64,000 nt of DNA. It comes from an uncultured Lachnospiraceae bacterium (GTDB lineage Bacteria; Bacillota; Clostridia; Lachnospirales; Lachnospiraceae). Location of the stretch: NCBI GenBank assembly GCA_934294885.1, contig CAKRAK010000003.1, forward strand, positions 1 through 64,000. Reading direction: 5' to 3'. Positions 46,296 through 56,483 of this stretch are shown in pieces. The notes under the pieces are model-generated. The model was not told where the DNA came from. It was given only the letters and a program-made list of their open reading frames with translations, and did no database searches. Within the stretch, counting starts at the first letter, position 1. Every line of letters begins with the position of its first letter. The position numbers and the translations under genes are program-made.

Positions 46296-48194
46296 ATGGC
46301 AGCATTAGCACTTTCTGATGAAATTTTAATGAACGTAGAAAAGCCGGCCCGCTATATTGGTAATGAAGTTAATATGGTTAAAAAGAATCCGGAGGAAATG
46401 GACATTCGATTTTGTATGTGTTTTCCGGATGTATATGAAATCGGAATGAGTCATTTAGGAATACAGATTCTTTATGACATGTTTAACCGGCAGGATAATG
46501 TATATTGTGAAAGAGTTTATTCCCCGTGGCCGGATTTGGACCAGATTATGAGAGAACAGAATATTCCTTTGTTTTCATTGGAAACCCAGTCTCCGGTAAA
46601 GGATTTTGATTTCCTCGGTATTACATTACAATATGAAATGTGCTATACCAATATTTTGCAGATTTTAGATCTATCCCATATTCCAATCTGGTCAAAGGAC
46701 AGAAGCATGGAGGATCCTTTTGTTATTGCAGGGGGACCATGCAGCTATAATCCGGAACCCATTGCGGATTTTTGCGACCTTTTCTATATTGGCGAGGGTG
46801 AAATAGCTTACCAGACCTTATTTCAGGTATATCTGACAGGAAAAGAAAAAGGCTTATCCAGACAGGAATTATTACATGAAATGTCTAAAATTCCCGGTAT
46901 TTATGTTCCGTCCATGTATCAGGTTACTTATCATGAAGACGGAACCTTAGAAAGCTTTCAGCCGATTTATCCGGATGTTCCGAAAACCGTAACCAAGCAG
47001 CTTGTTATGGATTTTTCCAAAGCTCCTTATCCTGAAAAACCACTGGTTCCTCATATGAAGGTAACGCAGGATCGTGTCACTCTTGAAATCATGCGTGGCT
47101 GCATCAGAGGCTGTCGTTTCTGTCAGGCCGGAATGATATATCGTCCTACCAGACAAAAGGATGTCGAGCTGATGAAACAATATGGACGGGATATGTTAAA
47201 AAACAGCGGTCATGAAGAAATAACACTTAGTTCACTAAGTTCTTCCGATTATGAATGTCTGAAAGATATTACAGATTTTTTAATTGACGAGGTTTCCGAT
47301 AATGATGTAAATATTTCCCTTCCTTCTCTTCGAATCGATGCATTTGCTTTAGATGTGATGCAAAAGGTTCAGGACATAAAAAAAAGCTCCCTTACCTTTG
47401 CTCCGGAAGCCGGAACACAGCATATGAGAGATGTCATTAACAAGGGATTAACGGAAGAGGTCATTTTAAATGGTGCGATGCAGGCATTTCGTGCAGGCTG
47501 GAATAAAGTAAAGTTTTATTTTATGCTGGGACTTCCTTTTGAAACCGATGAAGACGGAGAAGGAATCCCTAAGTTATGTCAAAGAGTTGCAGAAGAGTAT
47601 TACACGATTCCAAAAGAAGACAGAAACGGAAAAATATCCATCACTGCATCTGCATCTTATTTTGTACCGAAGCCATTCACACCGTTCCAGTGGGCGCCTA
47701 TGCTGGCACCTGAAAAGTATAGAGAACGTGCGTATCATGTAAAGGATGTATTCCGGGAGCAGCCAAATTTCAAGGCAATGAAATTCGCATATCACGATAC
47801 AGACGTGTCAGCTTTAGAAGGGGTTTTGGCAAGAGGAGATCGTAAATTATGTCAGGTCATATATGATGTATATGAGCAAGGTGGAATCTATGATGCATGG
47901 ACAGAATTTTTTAAGAAAGAACGTTGGGACAAGGCATTTGAAAAAAATCATATTGATATGAATTTTTATACAACAAGGGAACGCCACGTTTCAGAATTAC
48001 TTCCATGGGATTTTATTGATATCGGTGTGACAAAATCATTTTTGATAAGAGAATGGGAAAATGCAAGAAATGGCATTGTTACTCCTAATTGTCGTGAAAA
48101 ATGCTCAGGCTGCGGTGCTGCCAGATTTGGCGGTGGTGTATGCTTTGAAAATCGCAGCCGGAAAGAAGGTGTGGCAAATGAAAGTACGAATTAA
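46296..48194 (+). CDS. TIGR03960-family B12-binding radical SAM protein
   Basis: 632 residues. The N-terminal part resembles a B12-binding fold (about 30-180), then the radical SAM domain with the cluster motif CIRGCRFCQAG (about 270-275). The C-terminus carries an extra cysteine cluster (CREKCSGCGAARFGGGVCFEN), possibly a second iron-sulfur site. The family nearly always sits beside the next gene and upstream of rng and rplU, hinting at RNA or ribosome modification; the reaction is unknown. GAGGAG precedes ATG 46296. Confidence 0.92.
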   Translation: MAALALSDEILMNVEKPARYIGNEVNMVKKNPEEMDIRFCMCFPDVYEIGMSHLGIQILYDMFNRQDNVYCERVYSPWPDLDQIMREQNIPLFSLETQSPVKDFDFLGITLQYEMCYTNILQILDLSHIPIWSKDRSMEDPFVIAGGPCSYNPEPIADFCDLFYIGEGEIAYQTLFQVYLTGKEKGLSRQELLHEMSKIPGIYVPSMYQVTYHEDGTLESFQPIYPDVPKTVTKQLVMDFSKAPYPEKPLVPHMKVTQDRVTLEIMRGCIRGCRFCQAGMIYRPTRQKDVELMKQYGRDMLKNSGHEEITLSSLSSSDYECLKDITDFLIDEVSDNDVNISLPSLRIDAFALDVMQKVQDIKKSSLTFAPEAGTQHMRDVINKGLTEEVILNGAMQAFRAGWNKVKFYFMLGLPFETDEDGEGIPKLCQRVAEEYYTIPKEDRNGKISITASASYFVPKPFTPFQWAPMLAPEKYRERAYHVKDVFREQPNFKAMKFAYHDTDVSALEGVLARGDRKLCQVIYDVYEQGGIYDAWTEFFKKERWDKAFEKNHIDMNFYTTRERHVSELLPWDFIDIGVTKSFLIREWENARNGIVTPNCREKCSGCGAARFGGGVCFENRSRKEGVANESTN

Positions 48195-48888
48195 ATATAC
48201 AAAATCCGGTTCCATGAAATTCATAGGACACTTAGATGTGATGCGTTATTTTCAAAAAGCTGTAAAACGGGCCGGCTTCGACATAGCTTATTCACAAGGC
48301 TACAGTCCTCATCAGCTCATGTCCTTTGCGGCACCTTTAGCACTTGGTGTAACCAGTGAAGGAGAATATTTTGAAGCGGAGTTTAATTCTCTTGTGTCAT
48401 CCGAAGAGTTTGTCAGACGTTTTAATGAACAAATGGTAGATGGTATGTCTGTAAATGATGTTATATTGTTACCGGATGATGCAAAAAAAGCAATGTCCAT
48501 TGTATGTGCCTCTGATTATCTGATTACCATTCATGACAAAAATGAAGCAGATTTTTTATCGACCCGGCAGAAATTATTGCAGGCTGTGGATTCCTTGTTA
48601 AGTCACAACACCATTGAAGTATTTAGGAAGACAAAAAAGCAGGAAAAAATAGAAGATATCAAACCGGGAATCCTTAATTTGGCCGTACAAGACAGAAAAA
48701 TATATATGCTTCTTGCAACCGGAAGTGAATACAACCTTAAACCGGATTCCGTAATGGAAGCAATTTGCAAGGAAGCAGACGTTCCTTATAACAAATTTGA
48801 TTATCAGATTCATCGCGTGGAAACCTACACCAAGAATTCTAATGGAGAACTGATTTCACTTTTGGAAACAGGTACCCATATTATATAA
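48178..48888 (+). CDS. TIGR03936-family radical SAM-associated protein (DUF2344)
   Basis: About 236 residues from ATG 48178, which follows AGGTG six bases upstream and overlaps the end of the radical SAM gene by 17 bases; the upstream in-frame region to 48061 is a shadow of that gene. The start MKVRIKYTKSGSMKFIGHLD and the SQGYSPHQLMSFAAPLALGV motif define the family. It is sometimes found fused to the radical SAM partner, so the two proteins probably form one complex. Confidence 0.92.
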   Translation: MKVRIKYTKSGSMKFIGHLDVMRYFQKAVKRAGFDIAYSQGYSPHQLMSFAAPLALGVTSEGEYFEAEFNSLVSSEEFVRRFNEQMVDGMSVNDVILLPDDAKKAMSIVCASDYLITIHDKNEADFLSTRQKLLQAVDSLLSHNTIEVFRKTKKQEKIEDIKPGILNLAVQDRKIYMLLATGSEYNLKPDSVMEAICKEADVPYNKFDYQIHRVETYTKNSNGELISLLETGTHII

Positions 48889-48967
48889 CCGGCCAAAGAA
48901 CAGCACAGACTACGATGTATGGAATGAAAATGGTACAGATTAATTTTGTATGAATGAAGGAAAAACC

Positions 48968-50128
48968 ATGAAGAAAGCAATTATTACAAATACAGGTCAG
49001 ACTAATTTTTTATGGATATTAGAAGGGGGACAGGCAGTAGAATGTCATCCTTTAATCAATGATACGCCCTTTAAGCTTGGCAGCATTTATATCGGCAGAG
49101 TAGAAAAGATTGTCAAGAACATCAACTCGGCATTTATCCGCTTAGATGAAGACCATGTTGGCTACCTTCCTTTAGATAATAAGCCATGCATTGTGCTAAA
49201 TCGAACCCTGCCAAAGGGATTATCTTCCCTTGCGGAAAATGATTATGTACTGGTTCAGGTGATTCAGGAGCCTTTGAAAATGAAACAGGCTCGTGTCACC
49301 GGAAATATCAATCTAAACGGAACTTATGTTGCAGTTGACTTTAATAAAGAACATTGTGGTATTTCAAAAAAGATAAAGGATGAAGCAAGATATCAAAAGC
49401 TGCAGACTTTAATTGCTCCAAATCCCGATTACGGATATGTCCTTCGTACAGCCAGTGAACAGGCAGATGATGAACGCATCTTAGAAGAATATCATTTCCT
49501 GACGGACACCATGGACAATCTGAAAAAAAGAGCCCTTTATGAAAAGAAAACCGGTTGTATCTACAACGGAAGAGAAGATTATATGGATCTTCTTGATTCA
49601 TACGGTGTCAGGCGGTTTGATGAAATTATAACGGACATGCCGGATATCTTAAAAAATTTACAAACTTATGGAGTGAATCAGGCGGTTTTGTATGAAAATG
49701 AATATCCTTTATCCAAGCTTTATAGCTTAGAAACAGAATTAGAACATATATTATCCCCGAAAATATGGTTAAAATCAGGAGGTTTTTTAATCATAGAACC
49801 TACGGAAGCAATGGTAGTTGTTGATGTTAATACAGGAAAATCCATTGGAAAAAAGGATCGGGAAAGACATATTTTAAATATAAACACAGAGGCTGCCATT
49901 GAAATTGCAAGACAGATCCGGCTTCGTAATCTATCCGGTATTATTATGGTTGATTTTATTAACATGGAAGCTTCCGACTCAAAAAAAAGCTTAACCGCAA
50001 CTATAAAAAAAGAATTGGCAAAGGATAAGGTTCCCAGCCATTTTGTAGACATAACAAAGTTAGAGCTTTATGAAATCACACGGAAGAAAATCCGTAAACC
50101 AATCTATGAATATATAAAAACACTCTAA
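48968..50128 (+). CDS. rng: ribonuclease E/G family protein
   Basis: Single-strand RNA endonuclease for rRNA 5' ends and mRNA decay. About 386 residues from ATG 48968 (GAAGGA upstream). An S1-like domain is near the N-terminus (GSIYIGRVEKIVKNINSAFI). The catalytic metal aspartates sit in VVVDVNTGKSIGK and IIMVDFINM. It ends right after the DNase I-like subdomain, lacking the CxxC zinc link and small domain that let E. coli RNase G/E form dimers. It lies just upstream of the L21 leader. Confidence 0.92.
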   Translation: MKKAIITNTGQTNFLWILEGGQAVECHPLINDTPFKLGSIYIGRVEKIVKNINSAFIRLDEDHVGYLPLDNKPCIVLNRTLPKGLSSLAENDYVLVQVIQEPLKMKQARVTGNINLNGTYVAVDFNKEHCGISKKIKDEARYQKLQTLIAPNPDYGYVLRTASEQADDERILEEYHFLTDTMDNLKKRALYEKKTGCIYNGREDYMDLLDSYGVRRFDEIITDMPDILKNLQTYGVNQAVLYENEYPLSKLYSLETELEHILSPKIWLKSGGFLIIEPTEAMVVVDVNTGKSIGKKDRERHILNINTEAAIEIARQIRLRNLSGIIMVDFINMEASDSKKSLTATIKKELAKDKVPSHFVDITKLELYEITRKKIRKPIYEYIKTL

Positions 50129-50202
50129 TGTATTTATTTATAAAATTTAGCTTCAAAAATAAATGAATTTGTTATTTTATAGGATTTCATGTAAGAAAAC
50201 GA

Positions 50203-50231
50203 TTGACAACATATATTTTATTTGTTAATAT
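50203..50231 (+). promoter_or_regulatory. promoter of the L21 operon
   Basis: TTGACA (50203-50208) and TAATAT (50226-50231), spacing 17. It drives the leader and rplU-prp-rpmA. Confidence 0.78.
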
Positions 50232-50300
50232 ATTCAAGTATGCCGCACAAGGAGGTAGAAGTGTATCATTTGATACCACCGTACTTGGCGAGTAATGATA
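50232..50300 (+). promoter_or_regulatory. ribosomal protein L21 leader
   Basis: The stretch containing GCCGCACAAGGAGGTAGAAG and the hairpin GTATCATTTGATAC, followed by CACCGTACTTGGCGAGTAAT, matches the known Firmicute L21 leader motif in position and layout. It is thought to be an autoregulatory site where a ribosomal protein binds its own mRNA. Confidence 0.75.
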
Positions 50301-50315
50301 ATAGGAGGTAACCGT

Positions 50316-50621
50316 ATGTACGCAATTATTGCAACAGGTGGTAAGCAGTACAAGGTAGCTGAAGGTGATATCATTAAAGTAGAAAAGCTTAATGCAGAAG
50401 CTGGTTCTGAAGTAAAATTTGATGTTATTGCTATTAACAACGATTCTGATATGTTAGTTGGTGATGCAGTTGCTAATTCAAGCGTTAGTGCTAATGTAAT
50501 TGGTGATGGCAAGGCTAAGAAGGTTGTTGTTTACAAGTATAAGAGAAAAACCGGCTATCACAAGAAGAATGGTCATAGACAGCCATTTACAAAGGTTCAG
50601 ATTACAGCAATTAATGCTTAA
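50316..50621 (+). CDS. rplU: 50S ribosomal protein L21
   Basis: 101 residues from ATG 50316 (AGGAGG upstream). The start MYAIIATGGKQYKVAEGDII and the end KKNGHRQPFTKVQITAI are classical. First gene of the L21-Prp-L27 block. Confidence 0.97.
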   Translation: MYAIIATGGKQYKVAEGDIIKVEKLNAEAGSEVKFDVIAINNDSDMLVGDAVANSSVSANVIGDGKAKKVVVYKYKRKTGYHKKNGHRQPFTKVQITAINA

Positions 50622-50629
50622 TTAAAACG

Positions 50630-50956
50630 ATGATTACTGTAACTGTATTTAACAAAAACAACGAGATAGTTGGTGTCCAGTTAGAAGGACATGCCGAGTA
50701 TGGCAGACGGGGAAAGGATATTGTTTGTAGTGCAGTATCCATATTGTACATTAATTTAGTGAATTCCCTTGAAAACTTCACAACAGATGAAAAAGAATTA
50801 AATGGTAGTACCAAGATTAATTTTCAGAATGTTATTTTGAAGTCAATGCCAAGTAGAGAAGCCGAATTGTTATTTCAATCCTTTTTACTTGGAATCACTA
50901 CAATAGAACAGAAGTATGGTAAGAGATACATTATGATTTTGAATCAGGAGGTGTAA
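50630..50956 (+). CDS. prp: ribosomal-processing cysteine protease Prp
   Basis: 108 residues. It removes the N-terminal extension of L27 in Firmicutes. The catalytic His is in LEGHAEYG and the Cys in DIVCSAVSIL, the known pair. It lies eight bases after rplU with no visible Shine-Dalgarno, so it is probably translated by coupling at a low level, and it is followed three bases later by its substrate gene rpmA. Confidence 0.95.
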   Translation: MITVTVFNKNNEIVGVQLEGHAEYGRRGKDIVCSAVSILYINLVNSLENFTTDEKELNGSTKINFQNVILKSMPSREAELLFQSFLLGITTIEQKYGKRYIMILNQEV

Positions 50957-50959
50957 AAC

Positions 50960-51250
50960 ATGTTAAAGCTTAACCTTCAGTTATTCGCTCATAAGAAAGG
51001 TATGGGTTCTACTAAGAACGGTAGAGACTCTGAATCTAAGAGACTTGGTGCGAAGAGAGCAGATGGTCAGTTCGTTAAAGCTGGTAATATTCTTTACAAA
51101 CAGCGTGGTACAAAGATTCATCCTGGACTTAATGTAGGTAAGGGTAAAGACGATACTTTATTTGCATTGGTTGATGGCGTTGTTCGTTTTGAAAGAAAGG
51201 GTAGAGACAAGAAGCAGGTTTCTATTTATCCGGTTTCTGTTAACGAATAA
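50960..51250 (+). CDS. rpmA: 50S ribosomal protein L27 precursor
   Basis: 96 residues. It begins [20 protein letters not shown]: the first nine residues (ending LQLFA) are the Firmicute extension that Prp cleaves to expose the functional N-terminus HKKG near the peptidyl-transferase centre. A strong AGGAGG precedes the ATG, in contrast to prp. Confidence 0.97.
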   Translation: MLKLNLQLFAHKKGMGSTKNGRDSESKRLGAKRADGQFVKAGNILYKQRGTKIHPGLNVGKGKDDTLFALVDGVVRFERKGRDKKQVSIYPVSVNE

Positions 51251-51266
51251 GATACATGTAACAAGT

Positions 51267-51294
51267 AGCCTGGAGAGTTTCTCCAGGCTTTTTT
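51267..51294 (+). terminator. terminator after rpmA
   Basis: Perfect stem AGCCTGGAGA (51267-51276)/TCTCCAGGCT (51280-51289), three-base loop, T run. Confidence 0.95.
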
Positions 51295-51357
51295 ACTGGA
51301 TTTTCTTAATGAATTTGGATATAATACGAGTAATCGTTTGAATAAAAACAATACTGA

Positions 51358-52671
<1,314 letters not shown>

Positions 52672-52680
52672 GAGAAAATT

Positions 52681-52980
52681 ATGACCAGTAAAGAACGTGC
52701 ATATTTAAAAGGTCTGGCAATGAATATGGATCCAATTCTTAATGTTGGAAAAAACAGTGTTACACCGGAATTAATTCAATCTGTGGATGAAGCCATTTCC
52801 AAGAGGGAGCTGATTAAAATCGGTGTTTTGAAAAATTGCCTGGATGACCCAAAAGAACTGGCAGCCGTAATTGCCCAGAGAAGTAAATCCCAGGTAGTTC
52901 AGGTAATCGGAAAGAAAATCGTCCTGTACAGAAGAAATACGAAAAATCCCAAAATAGAATTACCGGGGAAAAAGAAATAG
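52681..52980 (+). CDS. yhbY: YhbY family RNA-binding protein (CRM domain)
   Basis: 99 residues, a single CRM domain with the GKNSVTPELIQSVDEAISKREL core. It associates with pre-50S particles in other bacteria. The ATG lies nine bases after the obgE stop with GGAG upstream. A basic tail (GKKIVLYRRNTKNPK) probably contacts RNA. Confidence 0.94.
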   Translation: MTSKERAYLKGLAMNMDPILNVGKNSVTPELIQSVDEAISKRELIKIGVLKNCLDDPKELAAVIAQRSKSQVVQVIGKKIVLYRRNTKNPKIELPGKKK

Positions 52981-52982
52981 TT

Positions 52983-53014
52983 TACCGTAATTATTTTATG
53001 TTAACTAATTACGG
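52983..53014 (+). other. hairpin between yhbY and nadD
   Basis: ACCGTAATTA (52983-52992) and TAATTACGGT (53005-53014), a perfect 10-base stem without a T run; more likely an mRNA-stability or partial terminator structure. Confidence 0.5.
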
Positions 53015-53040
53015 TTATAAAGAAGGTTGGGAGGTATTCT

Positions 53041-53679
53041 ATGGCAAAAATTGGTATTATGGGAGGTACCTTTAATCCCATTCATAATGCACATATCCAA
53101 ATTGCCAAAGCTGCATATGAACAATTTAATCTGGACGAAATTTGGTTTATGCCCAATCATATTCCGGCATATAAAAATGCAAAAGAAGTGATAAGCGGAA
53201 AAATCAGACTTCGGATGGTTCAAACGGCAATTAAAGATTTCCCTTATTTTTCCGTATCCGATTATGAAATCAATAGAACCGGAAAAACCTACACCTATGA
53301 AACCTTGTCCATGTTAGCAAAAGACTACCCGGAACATTCCTTTTATTTTATCATGGGTGCTGACTCTTTATTTTATTTTGAAAAATGGAAACATCCTGAA
53401 ATCATTACAAAACATGCATCTGTTTTAGTTGCCGTCCGAGATGATAAGGGCCCGAAAGAGATTCAGGACAAAATGGATTTCCTGAATCAGATATACGGAG
53501 AAAACACTTTTTCTCCTATTATTACACCTGTTTATACAGGATCTTCCAGCGAAATCCGGAATGCATTTTATCAAAAAGAATATCATACAATGCCACTGGA
53601 TGATTTTTTGAACAAATATCATATAACGAAGGAGACCTACCAATTGATTATTCAAAATAATCTTTATACGAGTCTGTAA
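53041..53679 (+). CDS. nadD: nicotinate-nucleotide adenylyltransferase
   Basis: Adenylylates nicotinate mononucleotide in NAD synthesis. 212 residues with the nucleotidyltransferase motifs MGGTFNPIHNAHI and GSSSEIRNAF (the ISSTxIR-type motif), plus FIMGADSLFYFEKW. GGGAGG precedes ATG 53041. Followed by a terminator and the yqeK promoter. Confidence 0.96.
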   Translation: MAKIGIMGGTFNPIHNAHIQIAKAAYEQFNLDEIWFMPNHIPAYKNAKEVISGKIRLRMVQTAIKDFPYFSVSDYEINRTGKTYTYETLSMLAKDYPEHSFYFIMGADSLFYFEKWKHPEIITKHASVLVAVRDDKGPKEIQDKMDFLNQIYGENTFSPIITPVYTGSSSEIRNAFYQKEYHTMPLDDFLNKYHITKETYQLIIQNNLYTSL

Positions 53680-53703
53680 TTCATGAAATAAAAAGCTTGA
53701 AAT

Positions 53704-53741
53704 AAAACTATGGTGATTCATTGAAATCCCATAGTTTTTTT
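53704..53741 (+). terminator. terminator after nadD
   Basis: AAAACTATGG (53704-53713) pairs with CCATAGTTTT, followed by more T. It overlaps the spacer of the next promoter, so the end of one unit and the start of the next share DNA. Confidence 0.8.
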
Positions 53742-53749
53742 GCTATAAT
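53721..53749 (+). promoter_or_regulatory. promoter of yqeK-rsfS
   Basis: TTGAAA (53721-53726) and TATAAT (53744-53749), spacing 17, with an extended TGC before the -10. The -35 lies in the loop of the nadD terminator. Confidence 0.75.
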
Positions 53750-53794
53750 GGAAAAGTATTTTTATATTTAACAAATGACAAAGGTGACTGAAAC

Positions 53795-54355
53795 ATGAAT
53801 CGTAATGAAATGCGAGACAAATTACAAAAAAAGCTTCCCGACAAGCGTTTTGAGCATAGTCTGGGAGTGGAATATATAGCCGGTTCCATGGCATTTATTC
53901 ATGGTGTAGATGTAGAAAAATCATTAATTGCAGGATTATTACATGATTGTGCCAAATATGTGTCCAATGACAAGAAAATATCCAAACTGGAAAGCAGAGG
54001 AATTCCAATTACGGCATATGAATACAAAAATCCGGAATTGCTTCATGCCAAATTATCTGCCGTATACGCAAAGGAAAAATATGAAGTGACAGATGAAGCA
54101 ATTTTGTCCGCAATTCGATGTCATACAACGGGAAAACCCGATATGTCTGATTTAGATAAGATTGTATTTATTGCTGACTACATTGAACCGAATCGTAATC
54201 CTTTACCGGAGATTGAAGAGATTCGAAGAGAGGCATATACAGATTTGGATGTATGTCTTAGACATATTTTAAAAAACACCATTCATTTTTTGGGGAAAAA
54301 AGGAGCTGTAATTGATCCTACAACGCAGGAAACCTATGAATACTATAATCAATAA
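53795..54355 (+). CDS. yqeK: HD-domain diadenosine tetraphosphate hydrolase YqeK
   Basis: 186 residues. HD superfamily: the first His in RFEHSLGVEYIAGS, then the HD pair in AGLLHDCAKYVS and a downstream His/Asp in AIRCHTTGKPDM and KIVFIADYIEPNR. The family hydrolyses Ap4A symmetrically to ADP, a stress nucleotide. The order nadD-yqeK-rsfS is conserved across Firmicutes. Confidence 0.95.
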   Translation: MNRNEMRDKLQKKLPDKRFEHSLGVEYIAGSMAFIHGVDVEKSLIAGLLHDCAKYVSNDKKISKLESRGIPITAYEYKNPELLHAKLSAVYAKEKYEVTDEAILSAIRCHTTGKPDMSDLDKIVFIADYIEPNRNPLPEIEEIRREAYTDLDVCLRHILKNTIHFLGKKGAVIDPTTQETYEYYNQ

Positions 54356-54413
54356 ATAGGTTATAAAAGCTTGATATGGATTTTACAATGAAGAATCAGA
54401 AAGGGAATATATC

Positions 54414-54761
54414 ATGACAAGTAGAGAATTAGCAAAAATTGCCATGGATGCTTTAGAAGACAAGAAAGTAGAAGACCTTAGGATTATAGATATTTCTGAA
54501 GTTTCTATCATGGCTGATTATTTTATAATCGGAAGCGGTTCAAGCCAGACTCAGGTACGGGCATTGGCAAATAATGTAGAAGAAAAATTACAGGAAGCCG
54601 GTGTTACTCCGAGACAAATAGAAGGATATCAGTCTGCAAGCTGGATTTTAATGGATTTTAACGATATTATTGTTCATGTATTTAACAGTGAAGATCGGTT
54701 ATTTTATAATCTGGAAAAGATATGGTTAGATGGAAAACAGATTCAGCCATCTGATTTGTAG
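54414..54761 (+). CDS. rsfS: ribosome silencing factor RsfS
   Basis: 115 residues. It binds L14 and blocks subunit joining in starvation. Family motifs are KKVEDLRIIDIS, MADYFIIGSGSSQTQVRALA and YQSASWILMDFNDIIVHVF. The ATG at 54414 has GAAAGGG upstream, 58 bases after yqeK. Confidence 0.96.
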   Translation: MTSRELAKIAMDALEDKKVEDLRIIDISEVSIMADYFIIGSGSSQTQVRALANNVEEKLQEAGVTPRQIEGYQSASWILMDFNDIIVHVFNSEDRLFYNLEKIWLDGKQIQPSDL

Positions 54762-54809
54762 CAGAAACCAAAGATAGGATTTCATCTATAATATTTTACG
54801 GGGGGAATT

Positions 54810-56000
54810 ATGGATAGACAATTATTAATCCGGATTAATACGATAGAAGTAAACAAATTAGCAGCAAAATGCTTAAGGGTTGCAATATTATTTTTAGTGT
54901 CTTTATGGTTGTTCATTATGACCGATTATTTTGATAATGACAAATATATGGTATCAATTATTTTCTTTTCCTGTTTGTTGTTATTGTTAATTCCGTCGGT
55001 TCTTGTGAATATTTTAAAGTTTGAACGACAATGGATCAAATACTATGTGATTATGTGTTCCCTGTGTGTTGTATTTTTATTGGCCACCTTTATTTCCTAT
55101 GATTTTATCATTGCCGTTATTTTTACATTATTGATTGCTACCATTTACTGCGATAAGAATTTGATTGTTATTACTACGGCAAGTGATTGTATCTGTACGG
55201 TTGTTGTAATGTTACTTCGTTATTATCTGATTTGTCCGGAATTGACAGCCAAAAAATATTCTTCTATATATGATGCATTAATCTATGGTGCGTTTATCCA
55301 CATTATATTTATTTTGGTAACAACATTATTTTCATATTATATCGTAGACCGAAACATGGTAATGCTAAATAAAACAATTGATGCCAATATTGATTTACGG
55401 CATAGTCAGGAAGAATTGATTTTCGCATTTGCCGAGCTTTCTGAAAGTAAATCAAAGGTGACGGGAGAACACATACGACGAGTTGCTGAATACATGAAAA
55501 TTCTTGGAGAAGCATCCGGTTTTACCTCGGATTATGTAGATAAGCTTTCTGTTGCCGCAATGATGCATGATATCGGAAAGTTAATGATTCCTGAAGAAAT
55601 TTTAGACAAGCCGGATCGATTAACCGATGAAGAATACGCAATTATGAAGAACCATGTCCTGTATGGTGAAGCCTTACTTGCAAAATGTCCAGGAGATATT
55701 ATGCAGATTGCAAGAACCATTGCTTTACAACATCATGAAAGATGGGACGGAAGCGGCTACCTCGGTATGAAGGGTGAGGAGATTGCATATATCAGTCGGT
55801 TAATGGCAGTATGTGATGTTTTTGACGCATTGACATCCCAGAGATATTACAAAGAGGGATGGTCACTGGAAAAAACCCATGATGAGATCGTACGACTTAA
55901 GGGAATTCATTTTGATCCGGATGTTGTTGATTTATTTGAAGCAAATTTTGATAAGTTTAAAGAAGTTTTGAAGGCAATGCCGGACAAAGAAATTTACTGA
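54810..56000 (+). CDS. membrane-bound HD-GYP domain protein
   Basis: 396 residues. The N-terminal half holds about six membrane spans (residues about 20-185), the C-terminal half an HD-GYP domain. Seen: TGEHIRRVAEYM, MMHDIGKLMIPEEIL, ALQHHERWDGSGYLG and MAVCDVFDALTSQRYY; the GYP-equivalent triplet is GSGY. This domain hydrolyses cyclic di-GMP or related dinucleotides. The sensing part has no known ligand-binding fold, only spans. GGGGGG precedes ATG 54810. It has no diguanylate cyclase partner in this window. Confidence 0.9.
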   Translation: MDRQLLIRINTIEVNKLAAKCLRVAILFLVSLWLFIMTDYFDNDKYMVSIIFFSCLLLLLIPSVLVNILKFERQWIKYYVIMCSLCVVFLLATFISYDFIIAVIFTLLIATIYCDKNLIVITTASDCICTVVVMLLRYYLICPELTAKKYSSIYDALIYGAFIHIIFILVTTLFSYYIVDRNMVMLNKTIDANIDLRHSQEELIFAFAELSESKSKVTGEHIRRVAEYMKILGEASGFTSDYVDKLSVAAMMHDIGKLMIPEEILDKPDRLTDEEYAIMKNHVLYGEALLAKCPGDIMQIARTIALQHHERWDGSGYLGMKGEEIAYISRLMAVCDVFDALTSQRYYKEGWSLEKTHDEIVRLKGIHFDPDVVDLFEANFDKFKEVLKAMPDKEIY

Positions 56001-56012
56001 TTGGAGTTTTTT

Positions 56013-56342
56013 ATGATTACATATATGAATCAGTATGTTGACAAGATTCATTTAATCTCGGATGATATCACAAAGAATCTTTTTATAGCTGCATTAAGAA
56101 TGGATGAAGCAGTTGAGGAGTTTAATGTGATCATTCGTAACGCTAAATTTATTGTCGATATCAAATTAAAACATTATTCAATCCAACAGGTTACCAAAAC
56201 CATGAATCAGTTTATGGAAGCAACAAGGTATCCTTATTCTGCATTTTATCTGCGTTTTAATGAGGGAAGCCAGATTCGATATCGATATGCTTCCTGCAAG
56301 GAAGATAAATCCGGATTCTATTGTGATGTTATAATCAGCTAA
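56013..56342 (+). CDS. conserved small protein of unknown function
   Basis: 109 residues from ATG 56013 (TTGGAG six bases upstream; the TTG at 56001 is the ribosome-site region). Soluble, with mixed alpha and beta character and no recognisable motif. It follows the HD-GYP gene after 12 bases and probably shares its transcript, so a role as a partner of that protein is possible but unsupported by motif. Confidence 0.6.
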   Translation: MITYMNQYVDKIHLISDDITKNLFIAALRMDEAVEEFNVIIRNAKFIVDIKLKHYSIQQVTKTMNQFMEATRYPYSAFYLRFNEGSQIRYRYASCKEDKSGFYCDVIIS

Positions 56343-56394
56343 TTGCAACTGATAACAGTTCAAAATTATATTTATAATCTTACAATTAATATAA

Positions 56395-56451
56395 AAAGCT
56401 TAGAGACGATTCTAATATCATATATGTATATTAAAATCCTTTCTAAGCTTT
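56395..56451. terminator. possible bidirectional terminator between the small gene and lexA
   Basis: AAAGCTTAGA (56395-56404) and TCTAAGCTTT (56442-56451) form a 10-base stem around a long AT-rich loop between converging genes. A long loop makes it weaker than the others. Confidence 0.5.
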
Positions 56452-56483
56452 ATTATTTTATGGTAATTCACATAAGCAGCATA

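Noticed and set aside
48061..48177. Upstream extension of the radical SAM-associated protein
   Set aside because: It overlaps the cysteine-rich end of the radical SAM gene in another frame; the family start MKVRIKYTKSG is at 48178 with its own ribosome site.
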